DNA from: Caenorhabditis remanei
Lineage: Eukaryota; Nematoda; Chromadorea; Rhabditida; Rhabditidae
Direction of reading: 5' to 3'
Length of the DNA: 64,000 nt
Assembly (NCBI RefSeq): GCF_010183535.1
Contig: NC_071329.1
Location: forward strand, 6,882,001 to 6,946,000
Position numbers and translations under genes: made by a program
The notes under the pieces: generated by a model
What the model was told of the DNA's origin: nothing
Database searches by the model: none
What the model saw: only the letters and a program-made list of their open reading frames with translations
Part shown: positions 1 through 12,168 of the stretch, piece by piece
Numbering within the stretch: position 1 is the first letter of the stretch
Layout: every line of letters starts with the position of its first letter

Positions 1-3000
1 GTTCGGAACGGCAGGTGGTGCGTATGAGACTTGGTGTCCGAACGACAAATAGTAGGTGGCGTTCATCAACTCATTCTTGGTCCAGTCTGTATCGTTGACG
101 ATGACAGTGTAGCGGGTCGGACGGACGGTTCCCTGGAAGACACATTTTAGTTTAAAGCTCTAAGAATTCGGAAAGAACTTACGATCATTGGAGTCTGGCA
201 ACACAAAATAAACTCCATGAGCCCGTGAGCAGATCCGAATGAGTCGACACATGTTCCCGACTGAACATTCTGTTCGATCGCCTTTCCTCCTTCTCTGATT
301 TGATCCGGAAAGATGCGAACATGGGAATTTTTTTGTGAGAGAACGACGAGGAACTTTGGATTGTATCCCTTCTCGTACCTTCCGGCAGCCTCTCTCATCT
401 CTTCGACTTCCAGGCGAATCTTCTCATAATCTCCTTCTCCTGATCCGACACGATAGATGACAATCGTCTTTGGAAGTTTGCCAGCAGCGTGTTTGTATTC
501 GCTGATGCATGTTTTGAAGTGCTCTTTGAGATGCAGTAATTTATGGACTCGCGTATCTTGGTAATACGAGAATCCTCCGATTTCAGTCGACCGTTTGAGA
601 GTATAGCACACTCCAACACACGTCGGATCTCCATCGAGAATCGCTCTTTGTTGTTCGAACTTGGTTCGAGCTCCGGTGTGTGACAACTCGAATCCGATAA
701 ACTGTGTGTCTTCGAACAGCTTTCCAGTCATCTCTGCTGCATTTCTGCACACAGACTTCCCCTGGTACTGTTCTGGAACTTCGACAAAGAAGTTGGTGCC
801 TCCACACTTGTTGTTGAGCTTGCGGAGCACATTATCGACTGTCTGCTTATTTCCACCACCTCGTGACATCTTGTCACAGGTCTCCGTGGAGAGTTGAAGA
901 GTTACTTGACCGAGTTTCTCTTCGTAATACTTGAGGGTATCTGAAATTTCAATAGTTTCTATTTGTTCTATATTCCACTAGACATACCGTGAACCTCTGG
1001 CTTCTTCTCTGCACATATTGCGATGACCAACGTGACTTTATCTTTCTTCGCATTCTTCATCAGTCTATATATGCCTTCACCGTCATTTACATCCTGTTGC
1101 TGTTTGATACACTTGTAATCCCGATCTTTACGTATTCCTTGCAATTGGAATTGTCTGTTCAGGCATTCTTCGAACATACTGAAAAAACATAATTTATAAT
1201 TAGGTCTTGTTTATAGCGAAAGCTTACTCCATTCCTCTGAAATTGTAGTCAAAGCTGACAATGAGCAACCTTTTCAGCTCGGCCGGCTTCACAAAAGTCG
1301 TTCTGTCATTTGTTGGGAATCGAACTCCCTTTCCTTCCAAACGTATCGCTTGTGATTGATTGAACTTGATATACGGAGGAGCGAGGAGTTGAGCAGACAT
1401 TTTGATTGGCTCTTTGCTCTGAAGCTTGATTTTGAATGAGTCCAAATATCGGTTTCCTCCATTCATTTTGAGATAATCCCGAAGAATTGTCTCACTCTGT
1501 CGAATGTGTTGTAGTGGGAGGGAGCTGTTCTGACCAGTCATGTGTTGCTGCTGAAAATGATTGAAAGTTTTAGATGATATCACTTTCTTCGATAGACACT
1601 CACGATATCTGGTGTCATCTTTTGCTGCTTGATACGTTGTCCCGGAACAATGAAGAGGTATTCCATTGGGAAAAAGTTCACTTCCTTTCTCCTTTTTGAG
1701 ACGATGAGTGGAAGGTTCGGGTATTTGATGGTCAAGCCGTGCGTATCCAAGAAGTGGCTATGAACTGTGACTGAAGTCATTTTCCCCTTAACCTCTTTGT
1801 CGAATCGTGCACTGAAATATAAAAATTGTTGATCTACAGGTCTCAAAACGGTAGTGGACGAGGAGATGACCCAGAACCCTGAAACTTACGAAATTGCAGA
1901 TTCGTCAGCGACAGAATCAATAATGAGTCCTCGGTTTGCTTTGACGTTCTTCAAGTGTGTTGGAATACACTCGAGTCCTTTGAGAGCACGACTGATATTG
2001 TCCAACATTTTGTTAGTGATTCGTCCATTCTTGAAGTCTTCCTCCAACTTTTTGATAGCTTCATCATCGTAGTCAATTTCGTGGCGATGACGAATTCTGT
2101 CGTCGTTCTGACGACGATCGTCACGTCGATCATCACGTCTGTCATCACGTCTGTCATCACGTCTGTCATCGCGACGATCATCACGACGATCATCACGATA
2201 TCTATCACGATCCCCTCGGTGGCCATCTCGGTTGCCTCCATAATTTTCACGGCCTCCTCCATAGCTGTCACGACCGCCACCGTATCCTCCACCACGACCG
2301 CCACCGTATCCTCCACCACGATCTCCACCGTATCCACCGTATCCACCACGTCCACCTCCTCCAAAGTTTCCACGTCCTCCGCGACCACCACGACCACCTC
2401 GGCCACCTCCACCTCTTCCGTTAGCCTCTTCAATCTTAGCGTGGAAGAATTTGAGCATTGATGTAGACTTGAAGAACGCGGATTGTGCAGTGTCGACAGT
2501 CATCACGGCTTGTGGCTTCGTGTCGTCATCTCCCGTGATCACTTTGGTAACCTTCGAGAATCCAGATTTGATCTCGGTGACACCATCTGGTTCCGACAGA
2601 GCTCCTCCTTTCAAAGAGTAAATTCCAGTGTTGTAGAGTAGGTAGTCGTTGGTGTGCACGATCTGATCGGTCACACACTCCAGACAACGAGTCAGCTCCG
2701 ATCGGTTGTCAATTGAGAGAGCATTTGGTCCACGTGTGTAGAGTCGTCCGGTAGACTTGACAGTGATTTCGAACTTTGTGTCAGGTCGTCTGAAGATGCG
2801 GCTCACAACCTCCCAATCTTCCATGCTGAAGTCACTCTCCGACAAAATGCTTTTCTGCTCAGTAATTTCATTTGGCATGTTGCTCAATCCGACATAGAAT
2901 GTCTCTGCCGCATCGTATGCAGCCACTGAGGGATTTTTGTTTCCATTGAACAGGTGCGGATTTTGTCTGAACCAATACTCGAAGATGAGGCACAACGCTC

Positions 3001-3748
3001 GACGTCTGACTTGGCGATTGACGCTGAAAGAATAGAAAAATAGAAAGTTGCTCATGACAAGAAAAGATAATACTCACTCTCCAGACACGGCGACAATTCC
3101 ATCGGCCAAGTCGAAACTCTTTCCATTCGACATGATCATCAATGTCTTGAACATGACTTTCTGTATGACTTCGTCCATTTCTGTGATGTCGAGTCTCCAG
3201 GAGTTCATGCGTACTGGAATGTTGGTAATTGGAGAGAACGAATCCTTGTGACGATCAGATCCAGATGGAATGTGTTGAGTGTCATACTTTCTCTCGCTGG
3301 ATGAACTGTGTTGAGATTCATATTTTCTCTCCCTCTTCACTTTGGAATCGTATTCGCTTCCACAATCATCGTACTCTCTCTTCTTCATTCGGCTTTCTGG
3401 AGTTGAAAATGAGATTCCAGGTGATGGACGTGATCCTGATGAGGATTGCGGTGGACGGGATCCTGAAGAAGATGAGTAGGATGATTGGTGTGAACGTGAA
3501 TCTGATGAAGAGTGTGGTGGTCGTGATGCAGATGAGTAAGATGATGGGGGACGTGACTCTGATGAGTGGGAAGATGGAGGTGGACGGGATCCTGATGATG
3601 ATGGCGGTGCACCTCGTCTCTGATCTCCCCAAACATTTGTACGATATACTGATGACGGAGGACCTCCTCGACCTGACGACGATGCTCCAGAAGACTGCCC
3701 TGGGGGCTTCGGGGCGCTGACTCCCATGTATTTATCGAGAAGATCCAT
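1..3748 (-). CDS. WAGO-type Argonaute, 3' end cut by window edge
   Basis: Small-RNA-guided silencing protein. Exons (genomic order): 1-132, 183-940, 988-1178, 1228-1550, 1604-1811, 1890-3023, 3078-3748; phases agree and give about 1139 residues before the left edge. Residues ~10-150 are Ser/Pro/Arg-rich. An N-domain follows, then at ~423-530 an RGG/GYGGG block and about seven Arg-Asp-Asp-Arg repeats, then PAZ, MID and PIWI. PIWI starts FIGFELSHTG (~residue 921-930). The usual first catalytic Asp is Glu, the YRDG motif reads YRVG, and the PTHY-like motif reads PTRYTV, so slicing is probably lost, as in many worm secondary Argonautes. The start at 3748 lies just after a TTTCAG acceptor with no exon seen upstream, which suggests trans-splicing. 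WAGO-4 or another WAGO is possible; the exact orthologue is uncertain. Confidence 0.88.
2105..2425 (-). repeat. Coding RGG/GYGGG and Arg-Asp tandem repeat in the Argonaute
   Basis: Within the largest Argonaute exon the DNA is a tandem repeat that codes first for GRGGRGG and GGGYGGGR units and then for about seven RDDR units. It lies after the N-domain and before the PAZ region, so it is an internal insert and not an N-terminal tail. RGG boxes are known RNA-binding and arginine-methylation sites, and Tudor proteins read such marks. The Arg-Asp units have alternating charge. The near-identical repeat units make length variation between individuals likely. Confidence 0.85.
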
Positions 3749-6700
3749 TGTCGGGTCTGAAATTTGAAAATGTTGTTGACAGGTCATATAAGGGAGTGGT
3801 AAATAGATTAAGCAGGTAAGAGAGCTTGGAATGGAAGACCAATTAGTGGGGGATTATGGATAACCTGAGCAAGGAAATATGCCGAAGACTACCCGGAAAA
3901 CAGTCATGCGATTATTTAGAGGAGAACGATTAAGCGACCGTCCACGGTGATCACCGAGAGAGCTAATGAGAGTAATGAATGACACGGTCACAGAATAAAA
4001 TGGCAATAAAGGGGCGGGGTTTGCTCTTTGTGAATAACAGTCGTGAAGGCAGGTGGATGGTACAGAGCAATTCTCCAGCAGACGGCATTCATCTGCGTAT
4101 GAGATTGAGAGAGAGACGCAACAGATTTGAACCTATGTTTACTTACATAATGTAGCGTATTAGAGGAGACTATATCTGTTCTCACCGCCTAATGACCCGA
4201 CGAGGTGCAATGAAGGGATCATCATAACAGATGAGGTGTAATCCTTATGTTTAGATTAGATAGCTGGGATGAGAGAGAATGAGAATCGATTCGGGGGAGC
4301 AGAAGAATAAGAAACTTGAGGACAGAATGGAATTCAAAAAATGTTTGCTTACTAGACATCATAAATAATTATTGGATACATTAACACAATAATTCGTTTT
4401 ATCATCCTTTGGTGATTCCGACAAAACTCAAACATCAGAGTAGGGCAGCAACGGATCAGAGTTATTTTGAAGTTTTCTGATTAGAAATGGACCTAGAGCC
4501 AAGGGAAGAGAACAAACTCAAAACGAAAAAGGTGTAGAGTAAACACGAGGCTAGTGGGTGGAGCTTAGAGCGAGTAGAGTTGGACTATTATTATTACACT
4601 TTGAATTTTCAAATGTGACCTTCTTTTTTGATAACTCGATATGAGTAGCAGATGTGAATGATGGAGAAGGTGGGTGTGAGAATTTTATAATGGAATTGGG
4701 GGTAGAGATTCGGAAACCGAGAAAAATGGAATCCCAACGACCAAAAAAGAAAAACGACTTCTGTTGCCGCCTAACGAAAGGGCGCCAAGGGAATCGTCGA
4801 GACATGTCCCGGAGCCACTGAATAGATGATAAGAATGGCTCACTAGTACATTTCTATTTCAAGATTAAAACCCCTATGTTCGAAATAGTGCATTTTCTAG
4901 TTTAGAACGAAAACGGACTCGCCGCCTAGCGAGTTGGCAGCGAGGGAATCTGCGAGTGCCTTTTGTTGTTGAGTCATTGATTTTTCCAATGGGTCATTTG
5001 TCAGTTGGCGACTCATGCCGTGGTGGGGTGGCGTAATATGTAGAGAGAAAGGCGCCGTTGGTTGGGTACGAAAAATTTGAATAAAAAGGTCCCTCGACAA
5101 GGTCGGTGAGTATGTATGTACTCGAACGTTTTTCTCGTTTGAATTTTGAACTTGAGATATCCGAGAACGGAACGGATTGAGAAGAAAACTGTGGTCGCAA
5201 AACACAAGAAAACGGTGGTCGCAAAACAAAAAAGTAAGGCACTTACAGCATGGATTCAGAATGAGTTCTCAACTTTGGGGGAAAAATCTTAAAAATAAAG
5301 GAAATAAAAAGGAAAAAACGGTGATAAATGAAGAGTTCAGGAGTTCAGGATCCTTCCAAAAAACTAATAGATCAAATTCGATCAAAACTTTCTGCATGTT
5401 TTTTGAGTTTGATCTACATGCCAACAAATTGTTTACTTTTAATTATAGGTCAATCAGTGCTTTGGCATCAGTGCCGTTATTTGTATGATTCAAATAGTAT
5501 ACCTTCTTTTTTTGTAGCTGAAAACTTTTTGATAGCCCTTCTAGTCCAAATTTCTAGTTTTCCAGATATATCAGTTCTGAAATGTCCTCCAGTTCTCTGA
5601 TGCCGAAGAAACAAAAAAAAAAGAAAAACAGAGAAAGTGCGGAGAACGCTAGGGACAATAGAGTACGAAGGAAAGTAAAAGCGGAAAGAGAGTTGAGACA
5701 ATGAAAGGAAAGAGAGAGTGCGCACGCAGACCGCCCGACTCTTTTTTCAAAAGGGAGACGTAGGTCTCAACACGATGATATGCAGAAGGAACCGAATTCT
5801 TCTGCAGAAAAGAGAGGGAGAGAGAGACGCAGAGAATCTTCTGGGTGGTCTCTTTTTGTTTCATGGCATCTATCGATTGGCACATAGGAGGGAAAGAAAC
5901 ATACATGAGATTGGGAATTACTTGGGAGATTAGAATTAGTTGGTTTTAGAGTCGAAACTGGTGAATAATACGCTTTGATAGGCAAGAATGAATTAGTTGT
6001 TAATGATCTCAATGATGTTGCTGATAAGATATAAAACAGAGGGAGGCAGCAAAAAAAAGAAAAAAAATGATACATGAGGGTAGGTAATAGTATGTCAATC
6101 AAGGAGTGAGGTCTACGGAAATATGAAATTTAGATTCTGATTGCTTCTTAGAAGAGAGCAGAAATCACACGACCTTTCTCTGTCTGGCGTTTTTGACATT
6201 GAAAGAATGGTTATGATACGTTGTAATGGAATAATCAAAATGAAGGACGACGGCGGTTAGCTACTGAGGTTATTACGCTGCAACACGGATCCAGAGTGCC
6301 ATGGAGGACATGTTTCCTCGAAGATCTCGCCACCTCTTCCACTATCTTAAAAAGGAATCTCTCATTATCCAGATTTCCCAGATCTCTAGGCCACCGTCAG
6401 CCGCATTTTAAAAGTGCATCATGGTGCCGGACACTATTCAAAACAAACATGTTTTCAATGCTCAAAGTACAAACAGAGTATAAAGTTGGCACATTGAATT
6501 GTGAGAGAACAAGTCTCGTTTTATCAAAAAACTAGCGAAAACACTGTTTATACTTTCTATCTTTGAAGTGTCTTCTAAAGTTTTCCAAAAATGTGCAAAG
6601 GTATTGTGGAACATGAATTTTCGTTCCGATTTTATGTTTGCATAACCAAATCTCTACAATAAATGTTTTCCCATAGTTTCGACCGAACCGACCAATTTGA

Positions 6701-7497
6701 AAAAAGTTATGACCAAAAAACCAAAAGGTTACAACCTTTTGAACGGTACTGTATCATTGTTTGCCTAAAATTAAAATTGGTTGCCCTTTTCCTACTTTCT
6801 CAACATTAATGACTTCTTAAAGGGTAAAATGAACAAATAAGGGCACTCGAGTTAATGGGAATAGAGGGATTTGAATTCAATGATTTTTTTCATCATTTAT
6901 CAGTTTACATATACATAAGGCGTTTGTGACTCAATAGTTGCCTACGTATAAATACGGGGGTGTTCGGGTTCTGATAGAAACATACGACAACAACACAGTT
7001 TCTTACAATAAATATGCTTTATTGCAAGAAATAAGAATAAAATAACGATGAAAACACAAACCTCGTCAGTAGCCAAAGCGTTAAAACCAGAACTAACTCT
7101 GAAAGGCCAACCGGCTCCAGAAAAACTACTTTTTACCACGTGGAATACACGTCTCCACGTAAACTGACGCGCTGAGGTTACGGTAGGCATTCAAGACAGA
7201 GGTACGGTAGTTTAAGATTAGGAAATACGGGCATTTCTAGAAGAAAGCATTCGAATCAGAAAAGTTTATGTCGATTTTTCGGTTCTTTTTTATTGATTCG
7301 TTTTTTAATGGTTTTCAATCGGTTTTCGCACACCGTAGAGAACAATTGCAGAATTGTCTTTATCATCTTTTCTCAATGTGAACACTCTTGAAACACTACA
7401 AAATTTGTCGGCCCCTCTCTTTTCTATGAATTAAAAATAAACAAATAATTTATTGCACTTTAAAACTGATAACAAATGTTCAGAAAAAAAAAAAAAA
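3749..7497. other. Intergenic, no supported gene
   Basis: About 3.7 kb lies between the Argonaute start and the 3' end of the next minus-strand gene. I see purine-rich and pyrimidine-rich tracts, a weak member of the AGAGAG...CTCTCT palindrome family near 5710-5755, and several open frames of 60-110 codons that are low-complexity and lack flanking splice sites. The proximal part presumably holds the Argonaute promoter. No tRNA or other RNA gene was recognised. Confidence 0.6.
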
Positions 7498-9755
7498 CTA
7501 CGACCACTGCTCCTCATTCAAATACGGATTCCGAGCAGTTGGCGGTATTCTTTGCAGAAAATCACCGATCAGCAATTCCAACATTCTGAAATTCCCAAAA
7601 TCATTCATAGTCTACTCTAGGACACTCACGTTGGCTTTTTAGCGGAAGGTACCACCAGAGCCACTCCATTCGCATTCTTCTCTTTCTTACTCACTTTTTT
7701 CACTGATTTCAATGTGACCATTTTGAGACGTCTCGGCTGTTTTAGAGTGACTTGGACGAGTCCACTTTTCATAGGTAATGCATCACGAAGATTGATTTCC
7801 GGTGCCACGTCATCTTCTTCTTCAATTGGATCCTCATTTATCAACCGACTCGGCTCCACTTGAGTCCTCCCTTCAGTTCCGATAGGTTGTGCTCTCAAAT
7901 GATAATAGGGATGGGGCTCGAAATGAATTGACTCAATGATGCTCTTCTTGATTGGTACTGTATCTTCACTCGAATCTTTTCCCCATGCTCCCCCTGCACC
8001 TGTTCCAGAATCATCAATCTCCTGTAACTCTGGAACCGCTCGTTTGTCTCGTTTGTGGAATTCAATCTGTGGTTTCCTGTTATTCTTTCTTGAGAACGGA
8101 TGTGGAGTTACAACTCCATTGGATCCGACGAATTTCAGTTTTGTGGACTTCTGCTTTGAAGATGTCACATCAGAATCCCGTGGACCGAATAACATTTTCG
8201 AGAGAACTTTTCGGAGACGCATTCGATTCTGAGCGCGGACTCGATGGTTCAGGTATTTGACACGACGCATTCTCTCGATTTTCTTCATTTTTCTAAGATT
8301 TTTTCTCCGATCCGGGTTATTTCCATTGGGGCGGACTAAAAGAGGACGGCGATTTATGGACTTTTGGAGAGGTCGGGTAGGTCTGACGAGGTTTGCAGTT
8401 TGAGTAGCTCCAACAAAACCACCGTGGAGCTGGAATAAATAATGTGGGAATCGAGGTAAACGAAAACGTTGAGTGTCCATAATGTTTAAACAACTGTACG
8501 ATTTTCTCAAAAACCGTTTGTTTTTTAACAAGTATCGCTTCAAATGTTTTCAGTTCACAACTTTTCATAATTTTTTCTAGCTTTTGAGATCTGACTCTTC
8601 AAACGGAAGCCACTTTAAGTGGAGTAAGAGAAAGCGCAGAGAAGCTAGAGTGTCTGACTACTCTGCCTCTCTCACTTGGACGTGACAAGCTAAAAACCTG
8701 AACAATTTGAAAACTAACCTTAAACTTTTTCTGCTTCTCCACTGTCTTTTTCACATTAGTCTTTGGTTTCTTTAGATTGCTATGATCCGACAAATCATAA
8801 TCCAAGTGCTCAAACGGATCCGGACGGGCGGTCACTCCCACTGCTTTTACCTATAACTCATAATTAATTTAGATCTTTATTCTGGTGACACCTCCTGAAT
8901 CAATGTGGTGAACAACAATGGTCTTCTAGTAGTTGTGATTGTCTTCTGAGTTGACGCCGTTACATTCAGAAGTTCGTCTTCAACCATTTCCCCAGATCCC
9001 TCTTCATCACTGAAGAACATTGTCTCATTACCCAATAACATCATGTCAACTGGAGTAGTTGACGGTGTCATGTCCTCTTTGGTTACTGTAGTTCGGAGTG
9101 TGAGTTCTTCTCGATGAAGGTCACCCATTAGACGAGCAACCTCGTCTCGGATCTGGAATCCAGAGAATGCTCAAATGTCTATACTTTTACTAACCTCAGC
9201 ACTATTTTTCTTATTTTCCATAGATATTTTGATATGTGGTTTGAATTGAGAATCAAGAAGTGCCGGCTGAAATTCAAAACTGGAGAAACTGAAAACATAC
9301 CGATATAAAAAATTACCTCCTTCTCATTGATCCTTCTCAAGGGTCCAATAGTCGTAGGAACTTCATCAGGCTTGGCTGTCAACTCATAATCTTCATAGTC
9401 TCCGTAATCTGGTGCTGGAATAAGCAACTTGAAGAATAAGAACCCAAAAGACAAACTTCAAACCTTGTGTTACATTCCGCTTCACCGTTTTCACTGGTGG
9501 CAGCTGGGACCCGATATCCAGTACAACTTCTGGATCTACGTGACGTTTCCGATCAGTATCCAGATCGATGGTGGCTGGAAAGGTTATGGACACACATGTA
9601 CACAGACAGAAAAACTCGACTCACCCATATAAACCTGCGTCTTCTTTTTGGGAAAACTGAAAATTTACCAAACTCATTGTTTCCTCCAGTCAACCCAATT
9701 AATCTTACCTGTGAACATGCAAAATACAAAACACCAAAATCAATGTCCATCGCAT
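7498..9755 (-). CDS. Secreted basic protein of unknown function
   Basis: Nine exons with consistent phases: 7498-7585, 7630-8429, 8719-8850, 8892-9152, 9195-9266, 9317-9414, 9464-9574, 9625-9656, 9709-9755; product 546 residues. It begins MRWTLILVFCILHVH, a signal peptide. An acidic stretch follows (DYGDYEDYE), then Thr-rich sequence with TTTRRP. The long eighth exon is Lys/Arg-rich with dibasic clusters (RKNLRKMKKIERMRR) and a KRDKRAVP site that looks like a proprotein-convertase cleavage point. The C-terminus is NPYLNEEQWS. There are no Cys clusters and no domain I recognise. The mix of acidic, Thr-rich and basic blocks suggests an extracellular or cuticle/matrix protein, but this is inference. 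The start is the only in-frame Met that gives a signal peptide. Confidence 0.8.
8621..8680. repeat. Dispersed ~55-bp palindrome in an intron
   Basis: GAGTAAGAGAAAGCGCAGAG, AAGCTAGAGTGTCTGACTAC, TCTGCCTCTCTCAC. It lies in the intron between exons 7 and 8 of the secreted basic protein gene. Confidence 0.65.
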
Positions 9756-10974
9756 TATGTAACAGAATTGGAATAATGGCAGAATGAAAGACTGATATCT
9801 CTAAGAAAAGAGAAGAAGAAGTATCTGTGTATTCAGTAACAAGTTATGCCATCCAACTTGTATTTTTATTTGGAGAAAAGATATCAAAGGGGAGACAGAT
9901 GAGTGGACGACGAGAATAATGCGTTAAGCGATGACATAAGTATTCGGGAATTGGAAGTTGGAGAAGGATAATGAATTGGCTTAATCTTTTTGGATAGCTG
10001 CTGATGAGATGGTCGGTGGGTCTGTGTGTCCGGATGTCTCAATTCAATGGAGAACAATCGAGAATTGTTGTTTTCAGAGCGAAATGCCTAAATTTGGCTA
10101 TGGTTTTAAAACATGTACAGGAACTCAAACTGTTTTTGAAATGTGTTTTTCAATTCTCTAACTGTATTTTGGTATTTGGCAACTTTTTGAATTAACCCCA
10201 CACAGTTCTTACAACTGCGTTCCACTGAAATCCTCTTGAGAAATGTCTCTTTTTCTCTGAGTCACTTAATTTCGCACTCAATTTTCTATTGTTACGGTAG
10301 CGGTTGTAAGAAGCATGTCGTGCTAATATCACACCTTATAAGAAAATTGGAAACTTCTTACACTAGATATATCTAGGTTGGAAGGCATTCTACAACAAAA
10401 TTGTCAACTACAAAAATGAAATTCTAGAAGTGAACAATCTATTCTAAAAAAAAAAGAGTTCACAAACAAGTTCTTAGTATCGCACAACGTAATCAAAATT
10501 TGTTATTTTGCACTGAAAACGGCCATCGACAAGATGATCGGGTCTTCTTTCACAGAAATCTGGACTCAAACGTGTTCAAATCAAGTTCTGGTAAAGGCAC
10601 CATCGTTCTAGAATAATTTTCCTGGTTTTATCGAATACAATTATTATAGATTTTAAAACATGTTGTTAAGACTCCTGTAAAAATTTTTATTGCTCTTTTG
10701 TTATACAGGAACCTTGCTAAAATGTACAAAGCACATTTCCTCTAACTTTCCATCCTTGTAGTTTCATTTGAAAACAGTAACAAGAGTGAAAGAGTATCTC
10801 TTTCTCACTACGGAACGGTTCGGATATCGAATATACAGAGTGTCAACACACAAACATTTCCGCGTCGAGACCTTGACGCCTAAACCATTTTGACGTATTG
10901 TTGTGTGCTCTGTATTGCACCTTTTATACTTGAGATTATATATCCAGATATTAGTTTTATTCATTATTATAATT
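9756..10974. other. Divergent intergenic region with one foldback repeat
   Basis: This 1.2 kb separates a minus-strand secreted-protein gene from a plus-strand secreted-protein gene and should carry both promoters. It contains one copy of a roughly 130-bp inverted repeat at about 10203-10335. Nothing else stands out. Confidence 0.6.
10203..10335. repeat. 135-bp foldback element, copy 1
   Basis: The left arm contains CTTACAACTGCGTTCCAC and the right arm contains GGTAGCGGTTGTAAGAAG; the arms are imperfect inverted complements with a T-rich middle. A second copy lies at about 48598-48739 with better-preserved arms, including TTAGTTCGGCA against TGCCGTGCTAA at the outer ends. This looks like a small non-autonomous inverted-repeat transposon; no transposase is present. 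Confidence 0.7.
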
Positions 10975-12168
10975 ATGCTTCTCCTTCTTCTCCCTTTCTT
11001 CGTAGGTTTTGTGGAGACTGCGAAGAAGACGACGACTGTCGATGTACGACAATTCAATTTGGACGAGGTCGGTGGATATCGAACTGATCAGGTTCGCTAT
11101 CAATCCAAGCTTATTTTCTATGTTTTAAATATTCCCTAGATTTGAAGTTAATTTGAAGACCTTACTTATCCTTTTTCTCATTGCAGGTCACTCTTGAACC
11201 CGCTCCAAAACCTCCATTCCTTATCAATGCCACATCAGAAGCTATCGAACAGTTCATGGCAATTTATAGGACTCCAGGGATTGCACAAGTTAGGAAGGTG
11301 AGATTAGTTAAAAGATTTCTTAGAAATTACAAAAGAATATGAAATTCCAGATGACAGAATTGGATGTTCTGGTGGGAACCCTTCGTACAGAAGTCCAACA
11401 ATCTTATAATGCATACAAGGCAGAGTCAATTCTTCTGAAATTGGCACAAGATGAGAGGTTACAGGAGATTGCAGAGAAGGTGAGTAGACTTTTTTGGAGA
11501 TTTATCCGTAAATTTTGTAAATCGAGTTTGATTATAACCACTTTTGAGAATTTCATGAAGAAATGTATCAAAATTGAGAACTGAAACTGTTGGATTTCAG
11601 AATCTGCGTTTCTATTCTGCATAAAGTCCATTCGAAATAATGTGTAAGACTTCAAAATACTGGTTCTCTGAAATTCTAAATTAGAATTCTTCTATCTTCA
11701 TTCTTTGTTCCAGTAAGGAAAGTTCTGAAACCAGTTTTAGATACCTCTCAATTTCAGCAATCAAACCTTGCCAATTTCTAGAAAAAAAGCTTTTTAACTT
11801 GAACACCTGAAACAATGAAAACCATACCAAGGTGACCACGTTCAATTCATGTCAACGGAATTCAGCTTTTAGCTATTTTTCTTCTCACTTATCTCTTTTT
11901 TACCTAAAAATTGTCACAAACTGTCACAATCCCACGACTTAAAGTAATTCCACTCCGATCCCAGACCCACTACACAATAGTCCATCTCCAAGCGATGAAG
12001 AATACAAAAATGGGAACAAACGAACGAAAAGCGAGAACTGAGATGATGTTCTCAGAGTTCAGTGATTTCGTTGTGTCTGCCGTCAGCGATGAGATGAGTA
12101 ATATTCTGGATTTGGTGATGAGACAGATGTTGAGAGCCATTCTGTTTACAGAGAAGCTTACTGTATAA
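10975..12168 (+). CDS. SXP/RAL-2-like (DUF148) small secreted protein
   Basis: Four exons: 10975-11091, 11187-11297, 11351-11479 and 11965-12168 (last acceptor uncertain); 186 residues. It begins MLLLLLPFFVGFVETA, a signal peptide. A helical region follows with the spacing seen in the nematode SXP/RAL-2 (Ani s 5-like) family: PPFLINATSEAIEQF, then a region around VRKMTELDVLVGTL, then an amphipathic C-terminal helix. Members are secreted, nematode-restricted, some bind cations or lipids, and roles are poorly known. The first three splice junctions are in phase 0 with good consensus. The last exon could instead start at strong acceptors near 11600 or 11758, which would give a short, different C-terminus; I prefer the long exon because it extends the helical pattern. 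Confidence 0.65.

Noticed and set aside
1951..2461. Long frames overlapping the Argonaute in other phases and on the plus strand
   Set aside because: Val/Thr-rich shadows of the repetitive RGG/RDDR coding sequence.
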